64,000 bases of DNA from Methanobrevibacter sp. Lineage in GTDB: Archaea; Methanobacteriota; Methanobacteria; Methanobacteriales; Methanobacteriaceae. The position numbers and the translations under genes are program-made. The stretch lies in NCBI GenBank assembly GCA_017434525.1, contig JAFRFD010000078.1, positions 1 to 64,000 on the forward strand, written 5' to 3'. Below are positions 9,208-18,704 of this stretch, one piece after another. A model generated the notes under the pieces. The model saw only the letters and a list, made by a program, of their open reading frames with translations. It searched no databases and was not told the DNA's origin. Position 1 is the first letter of the stretch; each line of letters starts with the position of its first letter.

Positions 9208-9825
9208 TTAACCTAAAATTGAAAGAAACATTTTAGCAATTGGAATCGTCAAATATGCTTCAATGACCCCTGCAATTGCCATTAAAATTGAAGCTATTAT
9301 AAAAAGGATAATCGCCTGTTTTAGTTTATCCTTTGCAATATTGAAAGAATCGGCTAAAATCTCCTTAACGGAAGTTTCCTCATGAGCCCAAATTGCTTTT
9401 AGTAATTTGTATACGAAATTAAATAAAACCAATCCGCTTGCACATGCCAAAATGCATGATGAAAACTCAAAAATCCCATGGGGAACAATCAAAAGCACAG
9501 TATACCAAAAATTGTTGCTGGTGGCCAAATAATATCCTACGAAAAATCCATTAAATGATAATACCACAACGGATAAGCAGAAACATAACCCATAAATAAA
9601 CATCCTGAATACAATTTCAATATTGTTGAAAAATATGTCTGTGAATGTTAACTTAATAACGCCTGACTGTACCTTTTGGGTCAAGTCTTCCACAACAGGA
9701 TTCAAATAGCTAAACAGATAGGGTTCCAAAATATAACCCAAAATCAAAGAAATGAAAAGTATGACTATTGAAATGTAAATAGCCAGCTTATTTTCACTGA
9801 AAGCCAATTTAACTTCATTAAGCAT
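9208..9825 (-). CDS. SpoIIM/DUF95-family membrane protein
   Basis: A 205-residue integral membrane protein with about five hydrophobic segments: residues ~15-35, ~70-95, ~100-145 and ~170-195. The segment PHGIFEFSSCILACASGL is the conserved part of the stage II sporulation protein M/DUF95 family, widespread in archaea where it has no sporulation role; its function there is unknown. The start overlaps the stop of trpS, so it is likely coupled to that gene. Confidence 0.8.
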   Translation of the reverse strand: MLNEVKLAFSENKLAIYISIVILFISLILGYILEPYLFSYLNPVVEDLTQKVQSGVIKLTFTDIFFNNIEIVFRMFIYGLCFCLSVVVLSFNGFFVGYYLATSNNFWYTVLLIVPHGIFEFSSCILACASGLVLFNFVYKLLKAIWAHEETSVKEILADSFNIAKDKLKQAIILFIIASILMAIAGVIEAYLTIPIAKMFLSILG

Positions 9826-10922
9826 TATATCAATGTTTTAGCGATTTCACGAGCTTCAATTTGTTTTTCGTGCAAATCATCAAAGAATTCTTCCATTAAC
9901 TCTGCAGTTTTTACCTTACAATCACCACAGCGAAGAGTTCCGTTCAAGCAGTCTTGCCTAATTTTTTTAAGCTCCTCATCGTCGTCAATCAGATGGTAAA
10001 GCAACATTTCATAAATTACACATTTGTCCACTTCTCCACCTAATTCCTTTTGTTCCTTCAAGCTTTCTCTTCCGCCTGTTTTAGCAGATTTTACTTTCTT
10101 TACAGCATCTGAAGTTTCATCATTGAGATAAATTGCAGTATTAGGTTTGGAGCTGCTCATCTTATCGCCGGTAAGGCCTGTCAAAAATCTATGATATGTG
10201 GAAGCAGGGGTTAAAAACCCTAACTCCTCATTGAGTTTTTGAGCGATATCCCTTGTTAATCTGATATGCGGGTCCTGGTCAATACCTACAGGAACAACAA
10301 CCTTTTTCGGCCCTCCAAATTCTTCGATTTGAGGAAGTAAAATGTCAGCAACCTGAACCAATGGCGCCTGAATATGGGCAATATTGGTTGAAGGAGTAAA
10401 ACCATAAATTGCTTTCAGTTGATTGAAGTTAGTTTTACTGGATGCCTTAAATGCCAAATCCTGCAATAATTTATTTTGAGATTGGAGATAAACGTTTACA
10501 TTGTCTTTTTCCAAATCCAATCCTAATGCAATCCAGTTGGTTAAGTATTCATCTACCGCAATTCTACGGCCTTCTTCAAAGCTCATTCCACGAGCTGCAT
10601 AGGATTCCAAATCAGCAATAGGCAATGATAACATTGCACCCTTTTCCTGATACCATTTCAATTGGTCTACAACCATCTTATGGCCAATGTGCATTTGACC
10701 ACTTGGCATCATACCGGTTACAACTGCAAAGTCCTTATTTTGATTTATTAAATTGTTTATTTCATTAAATTCTCTGTGACCAAAAATTACTCCCCTTTTC
10801 ATTAATATCTGAGGGTTTTTGATTTCGTCTATAATGTCTGAAACCTTGCCGATTCCAAACTGATTAACTAACTTATCATAATCTAGGCTAAATGATGCCC
10901 ATGGATCAATTAAATTTTCCAT
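9825..10922 (-). CDS. trpS: Tryptophanyl-tRNA synthetase
   Basis: Class I aminoacyl-tRNA synthetase of 365 residues. The HIGH motif is at residues 78-81 (SGQMHIGH) and the KMSSS motif is at about residue 255 (GDKMSSSKPN). The sequence ends with a C-terminal helical tail that has two Cys (RCGDCKVKT). It is the first gene of a probable two-gene operon with the SpoIIM-like protein. Confidence 0.95.
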   Translation of the reverse strand: MENLIDPWASFSLDYDKLVNQFGIGKVSDIIDEIKNPQILMKRGVIFGHREFNEINNLINQNKDFAVVTGMMPSGQMHIGHKMVVDQLKWYQEKGAMLSLPIADLESYAARGMSFEEGRRIAVDEYLTNWIALGLDLEKDNVNVYLQSQNKLLQDLAFKASSKTNFNQLKAIYGFTPSTNIAHIQAPLVQVADILLPQIEEFGGPKKVVVPVGIDQDPHIRLTRDIAQKLNEELGFLTPASTYHRFLTGLTGDKMSSSKPNTAIYLNDETSDAVKKVKSAKTGGRESLKEQKELGGEVDKCVIYEMLLYHLIDDDEELKKIRQDCLNGTLRCGDCKVKTAELMEEFFDDLHEKQIEAREIAKTLI

Positions 10923-11020
10923 TTTATCACCAATACATACATTAAATCAAATATCAAATCAATAATTATAATATTAAATTAAGAAACGTGCTGAAATATA
11001 ATAGATTTCTTTAATTTAAA

Positions 11021-11536
11021 TTAAGGTCTTGTCCATTCTATATTATAGTAGGTAATGTCAAAATCATCATCAACTATAGCCAAAAGAAGTTTCTTATTGA
11101 CCCCATGTGAAACCCTGACATAACTTGCAAAGTCCAATGCATCAATGTCATAGTTTTCAAAAATAATTTTAACCAAATAATCTGAATGACCTTGACCTGG
11201 AGACCTTCCACGATCATATAATCTAAATTCTGAGCCGTATTTAAATCCGGTTTTAATGACATATCCTCGATCTTTCAAATCACGATAAACAATGTATTTT
11301 GCATAATTGTCCTGTTCCTTTAAAATATCAATCAAATAACCGATACTGCACTCAACATCTTCTTCATAGATGTCCAGACGTCCTTTTTCCAATAAATAAC
11401 ATGCTTCAATCAAAGAAAGATTAAGACAGTCGGCTTCAATCTTGCCAAATTTACTCTTTTCATGTAAAGCAATCGGCCTTTTACTGCCCTCTTCAATTTT
11501 GACAGACACAATTTCATTAGATAAATTTCCACGCAT
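11021..11536 (-). CDS. endA: tRNA-splicing endonuclease
   Basis: Cuts introns from archaeal pre-tRNAs at bulge-helix-bulge sites. At 171 residues it is the short homotetrameric form. The catalytic triad is visible: Y100 in GFKYGSEF, H117 in GHSDYLV, and a lysine at about residue 148 in HGVNKKLLLAIVD. It stands alone between trpS and the DtxR-family regulator on the same strand. Confidence 0.94.
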   Translation of the reverse strand: MRGNLSNEIVSVKIEEGSKRPIALHEKSKFGKIEADCLNLSLIEACYLLEKGRLDIYEEDVECSIGYLIDILKEQDNYAKYIVYRDLKDRGYVIKTGFKYGSEFRLYDRGRSPGQGHSDYLVKIIFENYDIDALDFASYVRVSHGVNKKLLLAIVDDDFDITYYNIEWTRP

Positions 11537-11625
11537 TAAAACACCAAAAAAGAAATAAATTATTTAATGCTAATAATTTTGAAACAAATATTATATAAAA
11601 TTTGTGAAAAAAAAGAAAATGAAAG

Positions 11626-12339
11626 TTAAATTCTAATAAAAATATTATTAGCCATTTCTATTGGAATATCTAACTCTCTATTGTCAATAGTAACCATATA
11701 ATTGTTACGATTAAGGTTTTCATTGAATTCATAGCTTAAATGATGACCTACTTTAATATCAAGAGCAGCAATATCATCTAAAAGTTCATTACTGCCTCTG
11801 ATGAAAGAGATGGTTCCTTCAGTAGTAGATGTTAACTCTGAAATTGACAATAAATTGAATTTCCTATTCATGACCTTGTCAAAATCCTTTTGAGAATAAC
11901 AGTCATGACAACTTTCAAAATCAAAGTTACATGCAGGAATTATATTGTCCCCAGGACATACATCCGGATTATTCAACATTGTGCATAATGCCCTTTCTGC
12001 CTCATCAGACAATGTATGCTCCATTTCACAGGCCTGTTCATGGATATTTTCTTCCTTAATCTTTAAAACATCCATAAGGAACTTTTCTAAAATCCTATGT
12101 TTTCTAGTAATTTTTTGAGCTATCTGCATTCCTTCATTTGTTAATGTGGCGCCCTTATACGGAGTGTATTCGATGTAACCCAAATTTTCCAATTTTTTAA
12201 GCATTTGTGTTACACTGCCCGGAGCAATACCCAAATCTTTTGAAAGAGTTGTTGTTGAAACTTGTTCCCCATTGCTTCCATTACGATAGAGAACTTCAAG
12301 ATATTCCTCAATATTCTCACTAATTTTATCCTCAGCCAT
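11626..12339 (-). CDS. DtxR-family metal-dependent transcriptional regulator
   Basis: A 237-residue regulator with an N-terminal winged helix (residues 1-70, TTLSKDLGIAPGSVTQMLKKL), a central metal-binding/dimerisation domain (ACEMEHTLSDEAERAL at about 103-117) and a C-terminal FeoA/SH3-like domain (from about residue 160). Family members repress iron or manganese uptake genes when metal is bound; which metal acts here cannot be told. No transporter lies beside it. A dyad, TTTTGGTATACCTAAA, sits just upstream of its own TATA box and recurs before metY and cysK. Confidence 0.88.
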   Translation of the reverse strand: MAEDKISENIEEYLEVLYRNGSNGEQVSTTTLSKDLGIAPGSVTQMLKKLENLGYIEYTPYKGATLTNEGMQIAQKITRKHRILEKFLMDVLKIKEENIHEQACEMEHTLSDEAERALCTMLNNPDVCPGDNIIPACNFDFESCHDCYSQKDFDKVMNRKFNLLSISELTSTTEGTISFIRGSNELLDDIAALDIKVGHHLSYEFNENLNRNNYMVTIDNRELDIPIEMANNIFIRI

Positions 12340-12396
12340 GAAATCACCTAATAATCATATAGTTATTTAAAATTATATAATTAAAAGTATAAAAAA

Positions 12397-12413
12397 GTTT
12401 TGGTATACCTAAA
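12397..12413 (-). promoter_or_regulatory. Dyad element upstream of the dtxR-family gene
   Basis: Plus-strand GTTTTGGTATACCTAAA; GGTATACC is a perfect palindrome within TTTTGGTATACCTAAA. Read on the minus strand it ends just upstream of a TATA-like box (TTTTTTATAC) about 65 bases before the gene. Near-identical copies lie at 52677-52693 and 56793-56809. Half-sites TTAGGT/ACC resemble DtxR-type boxes, so autoregulation is plausible but inferred. Confidence 0.55.
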
Positions 12414-12492
12414 TTTTAGTGAAAGTTAAATAAAAAAAAGAGAAGTTAATTAATAATTAAATTAATCAACTATTTAAATATTTTTGCCTCAA

Positions 12493-15400
12493 TTAGAATG
12501 AGATACCTGAATATATTCCGTGAAGACTAAATGAATTTGTATTCCAGTTAGCTACACTTCCTAATGAGTTTCTGTTACTGGTAGCATCAGCCACATACCA
12601 AGTATCTCCAACTAAAATTTGTGCCCAAACGTGACCGTAAGTATTTCCACTAGAAGTGAAATAACAAGTTCCATGGACATATCTAGCTGCAAGACCAGCA
12701 GTTCTTGCCATTGCAATAACCAAATGAGCTTGGTCTACACAATTACCTGTTTTAGCGGACAATGTTCCAGCAGCACCATATTTGGTGTCATAGTAGAAAC
12801 TGTAAGAGATTTGGTCCCTTACATAATTATATATTGCAACCGCCTTTTGATAATCGGTTGTCAAACCACTAGTTATTGAATTTACAACAGATTTTATAGC
12901 GCTGTTGCCTACTTGACAATTTGTTGAAGATTTCAAGTATGCTGTAAGATCACTAATCGTATTCTTCTCATTCAAACCAGACCCCGTAGTAGATACTGAT
13001 GCACTGCTTCCTGAACCGGCAGTATTAATAACAACATAATTCGGCAAAGCCCCATTAGTTGCATAATAAGCTAAAACACGTGAAAATGAATCAACCAATT
13101 CTGAATAAATTATCTTACCTAAAGCAGAAGATGCATAGTTAGGTGCTAATTTATTACTACTAATGAATTTTGCAACATTGTTAGCCACAGTAATGTAATT
13201 GTCCTTAGTTAATTGTTCAGAGCTAATGCTGTCACCACTTGGAGATTCAGGAGCACTTACTCCAGTAATATAAGCAATGTCATTACTGTTTGAATTTCCA
13301 ATTTGATAAATGGCCTGACTCATCAAATACAAGAATTCAGGCAATTTGAATGTAATTCCGCCAGCAGTAACTGTATTTGGGAGTTGACCATTGTTTGAAT
13401 AGTAATTTTTCAAGTTGGTAGCTCCAGTTAAGATATTTTTAATTGAAATAGTCTTAGCAGTTGAAGAACTGGAACTTGAACTAGAACTTGAACTGGATGA
13501 ACTAGATGAACTGGATGAACTGCTTGAAGATGAAATCTCCTTAATTTCAACATAGTTAGGCAATGCTTTGTAAGTTTTATAATATGCTAAAACCCTAGCA
13601 AATGCATCAACCAGGTTTTCATATTTAATTTTTCCTAAAGTTGAAGTGGCATAATTAGGTGCCTGTTCATTTGATGAAATGAAACTTACCAATCTAGATG
13701 CAACATCCACATAACCACTTAGCAATAGTTGACCTGTAGCATCTCCACTAGAACCTGAAGGAGCGGAAGCTGATACCGGCAATACTTGAGCGGTAGTTTT
13801 TCCAGAGTTTATATATACTGTAGCTTGCGCCATCATATACAGGAACTGAGGAGTTGAATAACTTACTCCACCAACACTAACTGTTGAAGGTATGGTTCCT
13901 TTAGATGAGATAGTGTTTTTCAAAGTAGTGGCGGCAGTTAAAATATCAGCAATAGTTACTGAACCTGTTGCAGGAACAACTGAAGCAGTATTTAAATTCT
14001 TAAAGTCAACAATCTTAGATAATCCCCATCTAAATAATACTGAACCGGATGCTCCAGCATTGACTGCAGCTTGAACATCATTAGTCAAAGAAGATAATGA
14101 CAATTTAGCAGTATTGCTGTCAGATGTGTATGCCTGCAATCCTGCCCAAACTTTAGCTCCTTTAGAGTTTTCTACAAACCATTTAGTGGTTGAAGTAATC
14201 CAAGATGTAGTTTTTCCATAATTTCCTTTATAAATCATTGGAACAACAAGGTCCATATATGTACTAAGGGCTGCGAAATCTTGACCATAATAATAAATGT
14301 TGCTGGTTGTTTCAGGCATTATTGCACAGGAAACAATGAGATTTGAATTATACTTGTGAAGCTCATCGCAAGCCAATTTTGCAAATTGGCTGATTGCAGC
14401 GGTACCGCCAGTGGTTTTATAAGCGTTACCAGGATATCTTAGATAATCAAAGTGAATACCTGCAACACCTTTTATGGCAGCATATTTTTTAGCTTCGGAA
14501 ATTATCTGGTTAAACAATGCAGTATTAGGAGATCCGTTTTTAACAGGATTAATCCAGTCTCCATCATTGAAGGTCTGCATCCAAATGTGAACTCTCATTC
14601 CTAAAGCATTCGCACTGGCAATCCAAGTTTCAACAGCAGATTGACCATGCTTGGTGATTGCATAATAATTTAAGAATAAATCAGTGGTTCCTTTAGAAGC
14701 AAGACCGCTTAAGTCAACATTATTCATGTCTCCACCGAAAACCCAATAACCATATCCGTTAGTGAGTGTTTTTTTAACAACACTAATTTTAGTGCTTCCA
14801 GAACTTGGAAGGTAATTATTATCCCCAGTAGCTGCAAAGCTAAATGAAACCGTATAAGTTCCAGTACCAAGATTTACATTAAATGTAGCGTAACCATCAG
14901 AACCGGTAGTGGCGGTATAAGTTTTTGAGTTTACGGTTAAAGATATAGATTTTCCGGACACTGCCTTATTGTTTGAGTCGGTTAATAAAACTTTATAAGT
15001 TTGAGTTCCTTGATAGAAAGATGTTCCACTTTTCCATGTAATAGTAGTCTTTGATCTTTCCTTAACAGTAATTTGAGAAGATCCAGATTTTGCATTAACT
15101 TTTGAATCTCCACTGAATGCATATTTTACAGTATATTTACCAACAGCCAAATCAATAGGTAATGATACGATACCTTTACTGTCAGTAGTTTTTGTATAAG
15201 TATTTCCATTTATAGTTAAAGTAACAGTTTTACTATATAAAGGAACACTGCCTGATGTCAAAGCCACTTTAAATGAATCTCCCGCACCCTTTCCAAAAGT
15301 GGTAACACTTTTAACTGTAAAAGTAGGGTTTTTACTTGGAAGAATAGAAACTACGCTTGCAGTAGCTGATGCTGAGTAAATAGCATTACCTGCATATTTA

Positions 15401-16515
15401 TATTTAACTTTGTATATGCCTTCATTTAAAGAAGGTAATTTCAAATAAGCATTACCGTAAGCAGTGGTTTTAACAGTGTAAGATTTGCCGTTTACAGTAA
15501 TTTTAACAATTTGTCCAGCATCTGGAGCGTAACCTAAACCATTGAGTAACTTAATTTTAATTTTTTTAGGGGATTCGCTTTTAATGAAAGCGTAATCGCT
15601 AACAGTTATTTTAGTAGTGGTGGACTTGAGCACTGTAACAGTGTTGATTCTTGTTGAATCCACTCTATTGTAAGAAACGATCTTGTATGTGCCGGGATTG
15701 AGATTGTTCAAAGCTAAACTAGCTACCCCATTACTATTGGTTTTTATATAATAAGATTTAGCGTTAATCTTAAATTTGACATATCTGTTAGCTAAAGCCT
15801 TACCATCACTATTTAAAAATGTAGCAGTGAATGTTTTACCATCTGTATACACCTTAGTAACATCACTGGCCTCGATTGTTGTCAGAACCTTGAATGTATT
15901 GGTTACCTGATATTTGGTAACAGGATTAGTCGCAACAACTTTATAAGTACCAGGATTAAGATTAACATCGACAGAAGCAACCCCCTTATTATCAGTTTTT
16001 ACAGTATTTGTAACACCATTCACGACTATGTTAACATTGGTGTTAGCTAAGACATTTCCATTCAAATCTGTAAAAGTTGCTGTATATTTGGTGCTTCCTT
16101 TATAATATTTAGAAATATCACTTGATTTGATGGTATCTGCAAGTTTCACAGTAGAAGAAACATCACCCGCTGCCCCATATCCACCTTCGCTGGAAGATAC
16201 AGATAGGCCGGTAACCCCATTTGCACCATCATTTGAATTCGTGTTAGTTGATAAAGTATTTGAATTTTCAGATTCTAAAACCTCTTCACTTGATAGAGAA
16301 ACTTTAGATGGATCATTATCAACATTTGAATCACTAGATACAGAAATTTCTGATGAATCAGCAGTTTTCTCTAATGGGACTGAAGCATCTGATGTATCAT
16401 CTACTAAGCTAATAGCATATGAATCTGTAACACTTACATCACTTGCACACACTGCACTAACAGAAAAAATTACTAGAAGTGCCAAAAAAGCAGTGAGTAA
16501 TAATTGTTTGTTCAA
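12493..16515 (-). CDS. Secreted multidomain pseudomurein-binding protein with glycosidase-like and transglutaminase-type domains
   Basis: A 1340-residue exported protein starting at TTG, with GGAGGT nine bases upstream. Order: signal peptide (1-25), Ser/Asp-rich stretch (26-120), five Ig-like modules (about 125-585), a TIM-barrel-type domain (about 588-850) with the motif GIHFDYLRYP (D690) resembling the GHL10 group of putative glycosidases, two pseudomurein-binding repeats (about 852-990), 24 serines (995-1018), two more repeats (about 1025-1162) and a transglutaminase-type domain (1180-1340) with C1259, H1295 and D1310. The last domain resembles the pseudomurein endoisopeptidases PeiW and PeiP of methanogen viruses. 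I infer a wall hydrolase acting on peptide cross-links, and perhaps also on glycan. Monocistronic, with a long leader. Confidence 0.85.
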   Translation of the reverse strand: MNKQLLLTAFLALLVIFSVSAVCASDVSVTDSYAISLVDDTSDASVPLEKTADSSEISVSSDSNVDNDPSKVSLSSEEVLESENSNTLSTNTNSNDGANGVTGLSVSSSEGGYGAAGDVSSTVKLADTIKSSDISKYYKGSTKYTATFTDLNGNVLANTNVNIVVNGVTNTVKTDNKGVASVDVNLNPGTYKVVATNPVTKYQVTNTFKVLTTIEASDVTKVYTDGKTFTATFLNSDGKALANRYVKFKINAKSYYIKTNSNGVASLALNNLNPGTYKIVSYNRVDSTRINTVTVLKSTTTKITVSDYAFIKSESPKKIKIKLLNGLGYAPDAGQIVKITVNGKSYTVKTTAYGNAYLKLPSLNEGIYKVKYKYAGNAIYSASATASVVSILPSKNPTFTVKSVTTFGKGAGDSFKVALTSGSVPLYSKTVTLTINGNTYTKTTDSKGIVSLPIDLAVGKYTVKYAFSGDSKVNAKSGSSQITVKERSKTTITWKSGTSFYQGTQTYKVLLTDSNNKAVSGKSISLTVNSKTYTATTGSDGYATFNVNLGTGTYTVSFSFAATGDNNYLPSSGSTKISVVKKTLTNGYGYWVFGGDMNNVDLSGLASKGTTDLFLNYYAITKHGQSAVETWIASANALGMRVHIWMQTFNDGDWINPVKNGSPNTALFNQIISEAKKYAAIKGVAGIHFDYLRYPGNAYKTTGGTAAISQFAKLACDELHKYNSNLIVSCAIMPETTSNIYYYGQDFAALSTYMDLVVPMIYKGNYGKTTSWITSTTKWFVENSKGAKVWAGLQAYTSDSNTAKLSLSSLTNDVQAAVNAGASGSVLFRWGLSKIVDFKNLNTASVVPATGSVTIADILTAATTLKNTISSKGTIPSTVSVGGVSYSTPQFLYMMAQATVYINSGKTTAQVLPVSASAPSGSSGDATGQLLLSGYVDVASRLVSFISSNEQAPNYATSTLGKIKYENLVDAFARVLAYYKTYKALPNYVEIKEISSSSSSSSSSSSSSSSSSSSSSSSTAKTISIKNILTGATNLKNYYSNNGQLPNTVTAGGITFKLPEFLYLMSQAIYQIGNSNSNDIAYITGVSAPESPSGDSISSEQLTKDNYITVANNVAKFISSNKLAPNYASSALGKIIYSELVDSFSRVLAYYATNGALPNYVVINTAGSGSSASVSTTGSGLNEKNTISDLTAYLKSSTNCQVGNSAIKSVVNSITSGLTTDYQKAVAIYNYVRDQISYSFYYDTKYGAAGTLSAKTGNCVDQAHLVIAMARTAGLAARYVHGTCYFTSSGNTYGHVWAQILVGDTWYVADATSNRNSLGSVANWNTNSFSLHGIYSGISF
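13462..13533 (-). repeat. Polyserine-coding repeat within the wall protein gene
   Basis: Twenty-four consecutive Ser codons (AGT, TCA, TCC, TCT, AGC mixed) form an imperfect hexamer repeat. It is a linker between two pairs of pseudomurein-binding repeats. The mixed codons make slippage less likely than in a pure repeat, but length variation between strains is plausible. Confidence 0.9.
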
Positions 16516-16603
16516 AATAATTTACCTCCATAACAATTTTTAAAAGTTTCAGTGAGTTTACATTCTCACTTCAACAATATTTATTTCAAATATGTTATAT
16601 AAA
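16515..16603 (-). promoter_or_regulatory. Promoter and leader of the wall protein gene
   Basis: On the minus strand a TATA box (GGTTTATATAAC, 16595-16603) lies about 80 bases before the TTG start. The leader has a 6 bp hairpin AGTGAG / CTCACT with an 8-base loop (16551-16570) and GGAGGT at 16524-16529. The context TATGGAGGTAAA closely matches that of the secreted peptidase gene at 24749. Confidence 0.55.
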
Positions 16604-16914
16604 CCTTTTTATTTAGAAAAAAGGATTATACACTTTTAATTTTAAAAAATAAACTTAAAACTTAATGAATATAAGGAGATAAGCAAAATTCTAGTTGAAT
16701 AATACTATAAAAGGATTAAACCATATGAAATTATATTTAAAGTAACTTCACTATATTAAAATGTAAATCATAATGGTAGGTCTTATCATATAAAATAACA
16801 TATAATTTAAGACTATAATAATAAAAAACATAGATTTTATTTTAGTTAGAATAAAAATCAAACAATATAACTGAATATAATTAAAAATAAGCACAAAAAA
16901 TAAAAAAAAGAAAA
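16604..16914. other. Intergenic region with no recognisable gene
   Basis: Very A+T-rich spacer between the wall protein promoter and the thermosome terminator. I see no open frame, tRNA, hairpin or repeat that I can support. Confidence 0.4.
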
Positions 16915-16942
16915 ATGTAAAAAATTTTTAAAAATTTTACAT
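16915..16942 (-). terminator. Putative terminator overlapping the thermosome stop codon
   Basis: Arms ATGTAAAA (16915-16922) and TTTTACAT (16935-16942) are complementary; the right arm includes the thermosome stop. The minus strand continues into a T-rich run (CTTTTTTTTATTTTTTG). The stem is A+T-only, so it is weak. Confidence 0.35.
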
Positions 16943-18586
16943 CATTGGAGGCATTCCGCCCATACCGCCTGCACCAGGCATTGGAGGCATGCCACTTGCA
17001 TCATTACCAGACTCATCAGGTCCGGTTGAATTTAATGCGTTTCTTGCTGCAATCATATCATCGATACGTAAAATCATTTCTGATGCTTCACCAGCAGATT
17101 GAAGCGCTTGGATTTTGACTCTTAAAGGTTCAATAACACCAGCTTCCTTCATGTCCACAACTTCTCCGGTAAATACATTAATACCGATTAAATTGGATTT
17201 TTCATGGGCCGCTTTCAAATCAGCAATTAAGTTAATGGTGTCCAAACCTGCATTTTCAATTAAGGTTCTAGGAATTACTTCTAAAGCTTCAGCATATTTT
17301 AAAATAGCTAATTGTTCTCTTCCGCTTACAGATTCACCATATTCTCTTAATTGTTTTACTAAATCTATTTCGCAAGCTCCACCACCAATGAGAACTTTAC
17401 CTTCTTCTATGGTTGCTGCAACTACTCCTAAAGCATCATCCAATGCTCTTGAGATTTGTTCAGTTACATAACGTGTACTGCCTCTCAATACGATTGAAGA
17501 AGCCTTTGGATTTTCACACTCTTCAATTAATGTCAATTCATGATCAAATATTTTATCAAGATATACGTGACCTGCAGTACCTAATTTATCTTCAGACAAA
17601 TCTTCAATGTCAGTTACAAGTTTTGCGCCAGTAGCCTTTTCGATTCTTTCAATGTCTGATTTTTTAACTCTTTTATAAGCCATGATTCCGGCTTTTTTCA
17701 AGTAGTGTTCTGCCATGTCATCAATACCTTTTTGACAGAATAAGACGTTTGCTCCGGAGTCAATGATTTTTTGCACTAAATCCTTAATCATTTGTTCTTC
17801 ATTTTGTAAGAAAAGCTCGAATTGTTCAGGACTGGTAATATCAATTTTAGTATCAGTGTTAATGTCTTTTAATTCAATTGGATATTTCATGATAGCAATT
17901 TTAGCATCTTTAACATCTTTAGGCATGCTTTTGGATACAGGAGCATTGTCGATTACAATACCTTCAGCTAAAAATGAATCCTCTACAGAATCTCCAGACA
18001 CCCTTTGAATGTTAATGTTATCAATGTCAGATTTGCCGTCTTCCTTAATTCTTAAAGCTGCTTTTACAACCAAATCAGCTAAATGTTCTTTTGCATAATC
18101 TGAACCTTTACCGCTCATTGCAGTAACTGCTACTTTTTTAAGGGTTTCTTCATCATCTGCATCAATTGCAATGTCATTTAAAAGTTCAACAGCTTTTGCT
18201 GTTGCGTTTCTAAATCCTTTTACAACAACAGAGGTTGCGATACCGTCATCTAATAACTCTTCTGCTTTAGCCAATAATTCACCTGCAATTACAACAACAG
18301 AAGTTGTTCCATCTCCAACAATGTCTTCTTGTTTTTTTGCAGTTTCAACAAGCATTCTAGCTGCAGGTTGGTTAATTTCCATTTCTCTCATGATAGTTGC
18401 ACCGTCATTGGTGACGGTTACATCACCTAATGAGTTAACTAACATTTTGTCCATACCTTTAGGACCTAAAGTAGTTCTTACAATACCAGATAAGACCTTA
18501 GCTGCAGTGATATTCATTCTTAAAGCGTCTCTTTTTGAATATCTTTCAGTCCCTTCAGGAAGGATAAATATTGGTTGATTTGCCAT
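16937..18586 (-). CDS. thsA: Thermosome subunit (group II chaperonin)
   Basis: A 549-residue ATP-driven protein-folding chamber subunit. Present are the nucleotide site [13 protein letters not shown] near residue 40, [26 protein letters not shown] near residue 93, and [15 protein letters not shown] motif [13 protein letters not shown] near residue 400. The C terminus is the usual Gly/Met-rich flexible tail ([17 protein letters not shown]). It is single and divergently transcribed from the TPR gene at 18705. Confidence 0.96.
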   Translation of the reverse strand: MANQPIFILPEGTERYSKRDALRMNITAAKVLSGIVRTTLGPKGMDKMLVNSLGDVTVTNDGATIMREMEINQPAARMLVETAKKQEDIVGDGTTSVVVIAGELLAKAEELLDDGIATSVVVKGFRNATAKAVELLNDIAIDADDEETLKKVAVTAMSGKGSDYAKEHLADLVVKAALRIKEDGKSDIDNINIQRVSGDSVEDSFLAEGIVIDNAPVSKSMPKDVKDAKIAIMKYPIELKDINTDTKIDITSPEQFELFLQNEEQMIKDLVQKIIDSGANVLFCQKGIDDMAEHYLKKAGIMAYKRVKKSDIERIEKATGAKLVTDIEDLSEDKLGTAGHVYLDKIFDHELTLIEECENPKASSIVLRGSTRYVTEQISRALDDALGVVAATIEEGKVLIGGGACEIDLVKQLREYGESVSGREQLAILKYAEALEVIPRTLIENAGLDTINLIADLKAAHEKSNLIGINVFTGEVVDMKEAGVIEPLRVKIQALQSAGEASEMILRIDDMIAARNALNSTGPDESGNDASGMPPMPGAGGMGGMPPMM

Positions 18587-18704
18587 TTAATAATCACCTT
18601 TAAAAATTTTTAATAAAAAATATAAAACTAAGTTTTTATACATATTAACATAGGTTAGAGGTTATATAAAAATATTACCTATTAAACTAACTTTAGGTGT
18701 GTTA

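Noticed and set aside
13462..13533. Polyserine as a frameshift artefact
   Set aside because: Frame stays open on both sides with matching domains, and Ser codons are mixed.
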